Shown here piece by piece: positions 6,284 through 13,800 of a DNA stretch of 17,036 nt. The DNA lies in NCBI GenBank assembly GCA_964516055.1, contig CAZEYK010000019.1, forward strand, positions 1-17,036. The letters are read 5' to 3'. The notes beneath the pieces were generated by a model that saw nothing but the letters and a program-made list of their open reading frames with translations, ran no database searches and was not told where the DNA came from. Position numbers and translations under genes: made by a program. Each line of letters begins with the position of its first letter. Within the stretch, counting starts at the first letter, position 1. The stretch comes from JABIEQ01 sp964516055. Lineage in GTDB: Bacteria > Patescibacteriota > Patescibacteriia > Magasanikbacterales > UBA922.

Positions 6284-7669
6284 ATGCAAGAGTTTCAACA
6301 AAAAATACTTTTGTATCTTCTTAAAGCGCTTGTCCAAGCAAAGCGTTTCTTTTTTCATATATTTTTTTCCCTTTTTTCTTTTATTGGTAAAGGAATGGTC
6401 TTTTTCCGAAATACCGTGGGAATTGTTTTTTATCGGTATTGGTTTCGTTTTCATCGAGGTATTCTTTCTGATGCTATTTCTTTGGGAGGGAGGGCGCTTG
6501 TTTTTTTTGGAAAACGAGGAGTATTGCAGCTTGTTCTTTTTTCTTTTGCTTTTGTTGTGATGATCCCTCATACAAAATTTTTTACACCAGATGCGGTTAT
6601 CGCTGGGAGAGAAACGGCGTTGTATTCTTTGGTTGGATCAAATGATGAATTTTTAGAAATTGAAGAAGTTGTGGCTAATACGGATAGTGTTGTTGTTGGT
6701 CCAGTGCAAACGTGGCGCTCCGGGAGTGTTGGTGTTGATGTTGGGGTGATAGATGCTTCTGCTAATGTGAATACTGTGCAGGATTTGGCCGCAATTAGTG
6801 TTGGGGGAACGTCATTAACAAAGCCTACCATTTTATCTTCTGATTCCGTTGTAGCTCTTTCAAATAATGCACAGAATATAAGTGGAACTTCTGGTCGTGG
6901 TGACATTGAGTATTATGAAGTTCAACCTGGTGATGTCTTGGGTTCAATTGCAGAACGATATGGTCTTAGTGTTGTTACTATTTTGTGGGCGAATGATTTA
7001 ACTTCCCGTTCGTATATTCGTCCTGGGGATCGATTGAAAATTCTTCCTGTTGATGGTGTTGTTCATAAAGTTGCTTCGGGCGATACAGTAAGTAAAATCG
7101 CAGGATTATATAATGCTGAACAAGAGAAGATCATTTCATTTAATAAGTTGCAAACAGGGGGCGCTGATATCGTGATTGGTGAAGAATTAATTGTTCCTGG
7201 TGGAGAAAAAACGCAACCAATTCGAACGTATACCGCGCCAGCGAGTGTTGCAAGGGCTTTTGATCAGGTCTCCGCCCCTCCTCCCTCGATTTCTGCTCCT
7301 GCGGGAACGGGGTATTTGTGGCCAACGTCTGTTAGGAGGATTTCTCAGTACTATGGAGTGTTACATACGGGGTTAGATATTGCAGGACCGGTTGGTTCTC
7401 CGTTGTATGCGTCTCGTTCAGGACGAGTTATTAAATCTCAATGTGGTTGGAATGGTGGATATGGTTGTTATGTTATTCTTGATCATGGCGGTGGAATTAA
7501 CACTCTGTATGGTCATTCTTCGAAGTTACTTGTGAGTGTTGGAGAAACAGTTGTGCAAGGTCAAACAATTGCATTAATGGGTTCTACAGGGCGTTCTACT
7601 GGACCACATATTCACTTTGAGGTTAGGGTTAATGGGAAAAGAACAAACCCACTGGCATATATTAGATAA
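6284..7669 (+). CDS. LysM-domain M23 family metallopeptidase (murein hydrolase)
   Basis: Likely a cell-wall endopeptidase or an activator of one, acting outside the membrane. Of 461 residues, the first 75 or so are basic and aromatic. A hydrophobic segment LQLVLFSFAFVVMIP at about 81-95 is the likely membrane anchor. LysM 1 (about 209-255, YYEVQPGDVLGSIAERYGLS) and LysM 2 (about 258-305, HKVASGDTVSKIAGLY) should bind peptidoglycan. The M23 domain spans about 345-461. Its zinc/catalytic set is complete: H361 and D365 (HTGLD), H411 (YGHSS), H442 and H444 (HIHFEV), so it should be active. Only a weak AAGG precedes ATG 6284. It is divergent from tig and convergent with comM. Confidence 0.93.
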   Translation: MQEFQQKILLYLLKALVQAKRFFFHIFFSLFSFIGKGMVFFRNTVGIVFYRYWFRFHRGILSDAISLGGRALVFFGKRGVLQLVLFSFAFVVMIPHTKFFTPDAVIAGRETALYSLVGSNDEFLEIEEVVANTDSVVVGPVQTWRSGSVGVDVGVIDASANVNTVQDLAAISVGGTSLTKPTILSSDSVVALSNNAQNISGTSGRGDIEYYEVQPGDVLGSIAERYGLSVVTILWANDLTSRSYIRPGDRLKILPVDGVVHKVASGDTVSKIAGLYNAEQEKIISFNKLQTGGADIVIGEELIVPGGEKTQPIRTYTAPASVARAFDQVSAPPPSISAPAGTGYLWPTSVRRISQYYGVLHTGLDIAGPVGSPLYASRSGRVIKSQCGWNGGYGCYVILDHGGGINTLYGHSSKLLVSVGETVVQGQTIALMGSTGRSTGPHIHFEVRVNGKRTNPLAYIR

Positions 7670-7670
7670 T

Positions 7671-7705
7671 AAAAAAGAGTAGGTGTTCGCGCCTACTCTT
7701 TTTTT
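7671..7705. terminator. Bidirectional terminator with TTCG loop
   Basis: AAAAAAGAGTAGGTG, loop TTCG, CGCCTACTCTTTTTTT: a long stem with one G-T pair and a tetraloop. It begins right after the peptidase stop. It also contains the last codons and TAG of comM. Confidence 0.9.
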
Positions 7706-9207
7706 CTATATTGGAGGGCCTCGGCAATATGTTCTTGGTGTATGTGTTCACTATCAGCAAGGTCTGCTATGGTTCTCCCCACTTTGATAATTCGGAAGTA
7801 ACTTCTGGGAGAAATATTTAGTTGAGATACGGCCTGCTTTAGAAGTTGTTTTGTTCCGTCGTCTAGTTGGCAATGGGCGGTGATTTCTTTATTGGTCATT
7901 TCACTGTTGCATACCGTGGTGCTATTTGTAAACCGTTTTTGTTGTTTTTGACGAGCGGCAGAGACTTTATTTCTCATGGTTTTTGATGTTTCTGTTGTGA
8001 TGGTTTCGTTTAATTTCTCAAAAGGAATTTTTGGTACCTCAACATACAGATCAATTCGATCAAGAATGGGGCCGCTGAGTTTTTTGTTATAGCGCTCAAC
8101 ATGTTGTGGTGAGCAAGTACATTGTTTGCTTGGATCACTAGCAAAACCGCATGGGCAAGGATTCATACTTGCGACAAGCATGATATTTGCTGGGAATGTT
8201 GCTGTTCCTTGTACACGGGAGACGGTTATTATTTTATCTTCAAGTGGCTGGCGGAGGCTTTCTATAATTTGTTTGGGGAATTCGGGAAATTCATCAGCAA
8301 AGAAAATCCCTCTATGTGCAAGCGATATTTCTCCAGGTTTGGGTGTTCTCCCTCCTCCTATAATAGATGCTGTACTGCTGGTGTGGTGGGGAGATCGAAA
8401 TGGTCGTGTGGTAATGAGATCTGTATTTGGTGGCAGTAGTCCTGATGCTGAATAAATTTTGGTTACCTCTATACATTCTTGAGTAGACATTGGAGGCAAA
8501 ATTGAGGGGAGTGTTCTAGAAAGTAGCGTTTTCCCTGATCCAGGTGGACCGGATAGTAGTATGTTGTGTCCACCGCTTGCCACAATTTCGAGTGCGCGTT
8601 TTGCACTTTCTTGTCCTTTTATATCCGCCATGTCTAAATGGTAGGTGGGCTTTTTTCTGGTGTATGCGGTTTTTTCTTTGGGTAGTATGTGGTTTATGCC
8701 AGTGATATGTTCCACCAGTTGTTTAAATGTTTTTATTGGATAAACCGTTATTTCTGGAATGATGTTTGCTTCTTGTGCATTTGTTTCGGGAACGAAAATT
8801 TCTTTGTATCCTTGCTCTTTGGCAAATATGGTAAGTGGTAGCACTCCATTGACATGCCGGACACTACCGTCTAGCGCAAGCTCTCCAATGTATACGTTAG
8901 TTTCGAGCGGAGTGCTGTCTATTTTATTGAGTGAAAGGTACATGCCTATCGCCATTGGCACATCATAGCTTGAACCGCCTTTTTTGCTATCTGCGGGGGC
9001 TAAATTTATGACAATTCTTGCGTTATTTGGAAATATATAGCCACTGTTTTTCCAGGCAGTTTTTATTCGCTCTTTGGCTTCTTGAATGGCAACATCAGTA
9101 AGCCCAATAATTTGAAATCCTGGCCAGGTTCCACTGATGTCAACTTCTACTGTTGTTTGCTCGCACTCTAATCCGATAAGAGTGGCGGCGTTGATTTTTG
9201 TGTACAT
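7693..9207 (-). CDS. comM: YifB/ComM family Mg-chelatase-like AAA+ ATPase
   Basis: AAA+ protein of the ComM/YifB family; in naturally competent bacteria ComM is a helicase that promotes branch migration during integration of incoming DNA. The 504 residues match the full family length. An N-terminal Lon-protease-like domain runs to about 170 (VDISGTWPGFQIIGL, PADSKKGGSSYDVPMA), with no catalytic role expected. Walker A is GPPGSGKT (220-227), then RSPHHT (271-276) and Walker B FFADEF (302-307). A four-cysteine cluster lies at about 351-365 (CPCG, CTC). The C-terminal Mg-chelatase domain ends at the stop. ATG 9205-9207 follows AAGGAGGG, unusually strong for this window. It overlaps lspA by 40 bases. 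Confidence 0.95.
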   Translation of the reverse strand: MYTKINAATLIGLECEQTTVEVDISGTWPGFQIIGLTDVAIQEAKERIKTAWKNSGYIFPNNARIVINLAPADSKKGGSSYDVPMAIGMYLSLNKIDSTPLETNVYIGELALDGSVRHVNGVLPLTIFAKEQGYKEIFVPETNAQEANIIPEITVYPIKTFKQLVEHITGINHILPKEKTAYTRKKPTYHLDMADIKGQESAKRALEIVASGGHNILLSGPPGSGKTLLSRTLPSILPPMSTQECIEVTKIYSASGLLPPNTDLITTRPFRSPHHTSSTASIIGGGRTPKPGEISLAHRGIFFADEFPEFPKQIIESLRQPLEDKIITVSRVQGTATFPANIMLVASMNPCPCGFASDPSKQCTCSPQHVERYNKKLSGPILDRIDLYVEVPKIPFEKLNETITTETSKTMRNKVSAARQKQQKRFTNSTTVCNSEMTNKEITAHCQLDDGTKQLLKQAVSQLNISPRSYFRIIKVGRTIADLADSEHIHQEHIAEALQYRKKE

Positions 9208-9716
9208 ATCCCTCCTTGTTTATTATTATGTGTGTGTTTGTTATACACGTCACTAAACAAAATACCTATGGCTCCTGCCGTAATCATCGCGTCAGCAATA
9301 TTTATAATAGATGTATAAATCCTTAGATAATCAATCGTTATCCCAAAAATAATTCTATCAATTAAGTTTGATGTTGCTCCAAACAGAAGGATCATTGTTC
9401 CTATTGTGTGTAGTGTGGTTTTGTTTGTTTTTATTAAGTAGTACCCGAGAGCAAAAATTAACGGTGGAGATAAAATAACAATAATTGTATTTGGGATAGA
9501 GATACCAAATGCGATTCCGGGGTTATTGAAGTGCTCAAATCCAAGCCATGGTTTTATAAGATAAATTGGATTTTTGGGATGGTTGGTGACAATGTATTTG
9601 ATCCATTGATCAATAAGCAAAAGAAACCCGCTAATTGCAATTGATACGATGTAGCGGGTTTTTGTGTTTCTTTGGTGAGCGGGTTTAAGGCTCTTGTTTA
9701 AGGACTTTTTTTGCAT
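9168..9716 (-). CDS. lspA: Lipoprotein signal peptidase (signal peptidase II)
   Basis: Integral membrane aspartyl protease that cleaves prolipoprotein signal peptides after lipidation. It has 182 residues with four hydrophobic segments. The conserved boxes are FNNPGIAFG (63-71), GATSNLIDR (113-121) and INIADAMI (138-145). The catalytic aspartates are therefore D120 and D142. The first about 21 residues are a basic cytoplasmic extension, and the C-terminal 25 residues are polar. Its start lies inside dksA (32-base overlap), and its 3' end carries the comM ribosome site. The three genes are thus likely one operon with coupled translation. Presence of lspA implies lipoproteins in this organism. 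Confidence 0.93.
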   Translation of the reverse strand: MQKKSLNKSLKPAHQRNTKTRYIVSIAISGFLLLIDQWIKYIVTNHPKNPIYLIKPWLGFEHFNNPGIAFGISIPNTIIVILSPPLIFALGYYLIKTNKTTLHTIGTMILLFGATSNLIDRIIFGITIDYLRIYTSIINIADAMITAGAIGILFSDVYNKHTHNNKQGGICTQKSTPPLLSD

Positions 9717-10089
9717 CTATTGTTGAACTTGATGTTGGTCTTGCAAGAAGACGTTGTTTATCAATTGGGTTGCCCGTATATTTACAGATACCATAGGTTC
9801 CTTTTTTCAATCGATCGAGGGCTGAATTTACATCACGGAGTTTTTTTTCTAGGATAATTTCAAGTGGTTTATTTACCGTGAATTGCTCGATTTCTTGAAC
9901 ATTATCGTCTTCTTCATCTCCGTAATTTGGAAAATTTGCATTAAAGTCATTTGGGTCATCTGGGTTTGGAGACGTAAAAGAAGATAATTCTTTTTGAATT
10001 TTCTTTTGTTCTTCTTCAAGTATTTTTTTGATTTGTACTAAAAATTCTTTATCAAAATATTCTTCTTGTGGTGTTTTGTTGCTAGACAT
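9685..10089 (-). CDS. DksA/TraR-like regulator lacking zinc cysteines
   Basis: DksA/TraR proteins bind the RNA polymerase secondary channel and modulate transcription. From ATG 10087-10089 the product is 134 residues. A long charged coiled-coil-like helix (FLVQIKKILEEEQKKIQKEL) is followed by an acidic loop, a second helix (LEKKLRDVNSALDRLKKG) and the family's C-terminal signature in degenerate form: TYGICKYTGNPIDKQRLLARPTS. The normal four-cysteine zinc finger keeps one cysteine; the others are Thr, Ser and Ala. The frame is open back to 10218, but that extension runs through the terminator of the upstream RNA and is rejected. First gene of the dksA-lspA-comM unit. Confidence 0.85.
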   Translation of the reverse strand: MSSNKTPQEEYFDKEFLVQIKKILEEEQKKIQKELSSFTSPNPDDPNDFNANFPNYGDEEDDNVQEIEQFTVNKPLEIILEKKLRDVNSALDRLKKGTYGICKYTGNPIDKQRLLARPTSSSTIDAKKVLKQEP

Positions 10090-10161
10090 ATTTCTCGCGG
10101 TTAAAGCTGTAGTTTTTTGAGTATACTTCTTTTTTATTTGTTCAGCAAGTTTTTTGTATAT

Positions 10162-10209
10162 AAAAAAAGGCGACATACGCTCTAGGTTATAGAAATGGCG
10201 AGTCGCCTT
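10162..10209 (-). terminator. Intrinsic terminator at the end of the structured RNA
   Basis: On the minus strand AAGGCGAC (10209-10202) pairs with GTCGCCTT (10174-10167), followed by a T run to 10162. The first arm can instead be locked in a larger hairpin (10178-10228), so termination may be conditional. Confidence 0.7.
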
Positions 10210-10228
10210 ACTATCCATCCTAGGAGCG
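10178..10228 (-). promoter_or_regulatory. Alternative (antiterminator-like) hairpin
   Basis: Nested pairs 10219-10228/10178-10186 (one bulge), 10211-10214/10189-10192 and 10204-10207/10197-10200 make a continuous hairpin. It contains the 5' arm of the terminator and is mutually exclusive with it. Confidence 0.45.
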
Positions 10229-10586
10229 CTTTGATCCTTTTTGTAATATCAAATAGATTTTGATACTTTAAAAAGGATCTTAGCAAGCCATCGACTGGGA
10301 TGGGTACATGCCCTTCTACCGTCCAGTGGTGTAGACTCCCGGTATCGCTAGAGTTTAGCGACTTTTGGTGGGAGGCACCTATTCTGAGCTGTCCTTTTTC
10401 TTTTGTTTTTGTTTTGAGCTTTTGTTGGATCCCATTTGTTTGTATATGCTAGTGGGTACTTTTGCTTATACAAGGGGTAGCTCAGAACTTAAAGGAATAG
10501 TAAGAAGGGTATCTGATTCCTGCAATGATTCTTGCAAGAACTCGATACATCATGAATTTTTTCCAAAGAACTATTTAACTGTTTAT

Positions 10587-10615
10587 ATAATAGCTTATTT
10601 TAGGCGTTTTGTCAA
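10587..10615 (-). promoter_or_regulatory. Consensus promoter of the structured RNA / dksA operon
   Basis: Minus strand TTGACA (10610-10615), exactly 17 bp, TATTAT (10587-10592). As strong as the rpmH and tRNA promoters, which suggests an abundant transcript. Confidence 0.85.
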
Positions 10616-10660
10616 TGATTTGGCTTATTCTTGCGGGTTTGTTCAAAGAATTGGCTTATT
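10593..10660 (+). repeat. Three GCTTATT repeats at 30-31 bp spacing
   Basis: GCTTATT occurs at 10593-10599, 10623-10629 and 10654-10660, start to start 30 and 31 bp (about three helical turns). The first lies between the -10 and -35 of the leftward promoter and the second just upstream of its -35. The third forms part of a weak hairpin with a T8 tract (10651-10677). Confidence 0.55.
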
Positions 10661-10712
10661 TAAGCTAAATTTTTTTTGTATAAACTAGAATATACATGTA
10701 TTTTTTAATAAG

Positions 10713-10799
10713 TTATGCACATTTGGTGGTGTTTATCCCCAGTGTTATCCACAATGTATAAGAAAGTCTATACATATTTTGATGATTTATTGTGCATAT
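10713..10799. promoter_or_regulatory. Distal DnaA-box cluster
   Basis: TTATGCACA (10713-10721) fits TTATNCACA. TTATCCCCA (10733-10741) is 8/9. TTATCCACA (10745-10753) is the perfect consensus, and the only perfect copy noticed in the window. TGTGCATAT (10791-10799) is an 8/9 box in reverse orientation. All lie in the non-coding divergent spacer, 7 kb from dnaA. Confidence 0.65.
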
Positions 10800-10800
10800 G

Positions 10801-10829
10801 TTGCATTGGACGTTGTATTTTTTTATGTT
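10801..10829 (+). promoter_or_regulatory. Candidate promoter of the lamin-tail gene
   Basis: TTGCAT (10801-10806), 17 bp, TATGTT (10824-10829), 37 bases before the ATG. Moderate match. A clear ribosome site AGGAGGG lies at 10851-10857. Confidence 0.45.
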
Positions 10830-10866
10830 ACAGTTATTTCATAATTTTTAAGGAGGGTAAGGGGGT

Positions 10867-13800
10867 ATGACAATAAAAAGACATATATTTGTGTTGGCAA
10901 TTTTTTTTGTGAGCATTTTTTTGTATTCATTTGTTTGGGGGGAGGAAGCCTCAATAGTTATTAGCGAAATTGGGGCTTATGAATCGAGTGGTTTGGAGTG
11001 GGTGGAGATTACTAACGTTGGTTCTTCTCCTGTAGATATGGATGGTTGGGTATTTTGGGAAGCAGATACCAATCATCGGTTGGCATTGGTTCAGGGGGAT
11101 GCAGTGCTTGACCCTGGAGAAATTGCGATTATTGCCCAAAATAGTGATCAATTTTTTTCTGTTTACGATGTGAGTTCCACTGTGTTTGACAGTTCTTGGG
11201 GGACCCTCAATGAGGGAGGAGAGCCTCTTGGGTTAAAAGATTCTCGTGGAAATTTTGTGGAGCAGTTTTCTTATGTGGGGGACACACATTTTTCTTTGGA
11301 GCGGATTAATTTGTTGTTGGCAGATTATACTATTGAAAATTGGCGAGAACATCCCGATGGGAATAGTGTGGGAAAAGAAAATTTTTGGCAGGGGACAGGT
11401 GGTGGTGAAGATCCCCCTATTGAGGTTATTTTTCCTGAAGCGGTTATTACAATAAATACGACAACGGCATTTATTGGGGAGGAATTGGTTTTTTCTGGGA
11501 TAAAATCTTTTCCAAATGATCGTCTTGTTCAATATATATGGAATTTTGGTGATGGAAGTTCTTCTTCTGGAGTTACAACAACTCATGTATTTGATGATGC
11601 AAATGAGTTTGCTGTGTCTTTGATGGTTGTTGATGTTGATGAGGTTTCTGCAACGGTACAACAAACAGTGACTATTTTGCTGCTTCCTTCCCCCCCTGAT
11701 ATTTCAGTTGCTGTGGTGTCTCTTGTAATTAGTGAAGTATATCCTGTTACTGCTGCGAGCTCTTCGGAGTGGGTTGAGTTGTACAATCCTAATGATGTGG
11801 AGGTGTCTTTGGGTTCGTATGTTATTGAAGATGGAGCTTCTCATACGGTTGTGTTGGAGGGAGTGATTGGTGCTCATGATTTTTTTGTGCGTACGTTTTC
11901 TCAGGCGATATTGAATAATGGGGGAGATTACGTTCAATTATTTTATGAGGATACACTGGTGGATAGTGTTGGGTTTGGCAGTGATGATCGGGCAACCGTT
12001 GCCTCTCCTGATTCAACTCAAACAATAGTTCGGAATTTTGTGGTTGGTGACGAACATGTGTTGGCGTTGCCTTTTTTATTAACGGATAACAGTACTCAGG
12101 GTGGTGAAAATAGTGTTTCTTCGGAGGAAACACCTCAGACGAATGAATCTGGTGGAGGAGGAAATCCGGCTAGTGATATTGAAGACGATACTTTTTTTTA
12201 TGAGGGGATTGTGGTTATTAATGAATTGGTTTCGGATCCTGCGGATGGTCAGGAAGAATTTGTGGAATTGTTTCATTCAGGTGTGTCTGTTATTGATTTT
12301 ACGGGATGGTGGCTTGAGGATGGAAGTGAAGCAAAAACAATGTTGTCTGGAAGTTTGTCACCAGGAAATTTTTTTGTTATTGAGAAGCCGAAAGGAAATT
12401 TGAACAATGATGGAGATATGCTTTCATTGTTTTCTTCTGATGGCACGCTCATTGACAAGGTAACTTATGGAAAATGGGATGATGGGAATATTACGAGTAA
12501 TGCTGATGCTCCGAAGGATCCTTATTCGCTTGCACGAAAGCATGATGGTATTGATAGTAATTATGATCGGCATGATTTTGTGGTGACTGATGTTCCGACG
12601 CCGGGGAAACCAAATGTTATTTCTTTTCCTGTTGCGTCTGATCAGGACGGTGGGGATACTCAATCATATGTGCTTTCGGGAGAGGTTGTTATTAATGAGG
12701 TTTTTCCAAATCCTGCAGGGGACGATAGTCAAAATGAATTTGTGGAGATTAAAAATATTGGGAAAGCAGGGATTGATTTAAATGGGNNNNNNNNNNGGAA
12801 AATTGGTGACGCCACAAAAAAACGATTTGTGTTACGTAATGTTCATCTTGATGCAGGTGAGATTATTTCGTTTCCGCGCTCTGAAACGGGGTTGGCTTTA
12901 AATAATAGTGGTGAAGAAAAAGTACAATTGTTTTCGCCTAATGATATTCTTGTTGATGTTATTGAATATTCGGGGAGCATTGGTGAAGATGTGAGCTTTT
13001 CGAGAGATGATACGGATATGTCTTTTGTGTGGAGTACTACTGTCACACCTGGGAAGAAAAATGAGATTTCTCGTGAAGCACTTGATCCTGTGGTGGTGGT
13101 TGATTATCCCCCTGTTGTTTCTGTTGGGGATGTGGCCTATTTTGATGGGTCTGATAGTTATGATCCGGATGGTTCTGTTGTGAGTACGACGTGGATTTTT
13201 TCTGGTGAACAGATAGATCAGGCAACGGCATCTTGGGTATTTTGGGAAGCGGGAGAATATGAAGTTGATTTTTCTGTTGTTGATAATGAGGGGAACACGG
13301 CTGTTCAGAAAATTACATTGAACGTTCTTCCTGTAGAACATGTATTTGTTGGCGGGTATGTTGCATATGCTGGGGTGGATGATGTGATTATTAGTGAAAT
13401 ATTTCCGAATCCCGAGGGAAGTGATGATGCTGAATTTGTTGAGCTATTTAATCCTACGAGTCAACTTATTGATTTGTCTGGATTATCTCTTGACGATGGT
13501 GAAGGAGGTTCGAGAGCATACTCTTTTTCTGATGGAACCGTGCTTCTTCCTCAATCGTATCTTGTGTTTGATCGTGAGGTGACGAAGATTGTCCTTAATA
13601 ATACGTTTGATAGTGTGCGTTTGTTGTACCCTGATGGCGTTGTTGCTGTTGAGCTGTTGTATGATGATGTTGTGGAAGGGGCAAGTTATGTGTTTTCTCA
13701 GACAGGAGAGTATTGTTGGTCTGTGGTTATTACTCCTGGTGCGGAAAATATTTGTGAGGCATCTGTGAGCATTGATCATAACAGTACAAAAAAAATTAAA

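Larger units (their letters stand above)
10162..10580 (-). ncRNA. Structured RNA or leader of unknown class, ahead of dksA-lspA-comM
   Basis: A consensus promoter (10587-10615, minus) starts a transcript near 10580 that runs to a T7 tract at 10168-10162. No protein gene fits inside. Local pairing is extensive: a 9-bp stem 10479-10487 with 10382-10390 closing an A-rich region; 10467-10473 with 10440-10446; a nested arm of 10376-10379/10328-10331, 10370-10374/10336-10340 and 10356-10361/10345-10350; an ACTGG/CCAGT arm around 10290-10327; and a 10-bp stem 10270-10279/10233-10242 capped by a further 7-bp stem. It lacks the signatures of RNase P RNA, tmRNA, SRP RNA and 5S rRNA, and I do not recognise a riboswitch. 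It may be a free RNA, a regulatory leader, or both. Confidence 0.7.

Noticed and set aside
10090..10218. N-terminal extension of the DksA-like protein
   Set aside because: The extension is read from the terminator and 3' part of the upstream RNA; family resemblance begins only after the ATG at 10089.
10162..10580. tmRNA, RNase P RNA, SRP RNA or 5S rRNA
   Set aside because: No tRNA-like T loop or tag ending in Ala-Ala; no GAGGAAAGTCC-type RNase P core; no SRP GGAAG...GCAGC loop; and length and arms do not fit 5S rRNA.
10651..10677. Rho-independent terminator on the + strand
   Set aside because: The stem is AT-rich with a two-base loop and there is no rightward gene ahead of it; kept only as part of the repeat description.
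10365..10688. 107-residue open frame on the + strand
   Set aside because: It is antisense to the structured RNA, runs through its promoter, is Cys/Phe-rich without domain resemblance and has no ribosome site.
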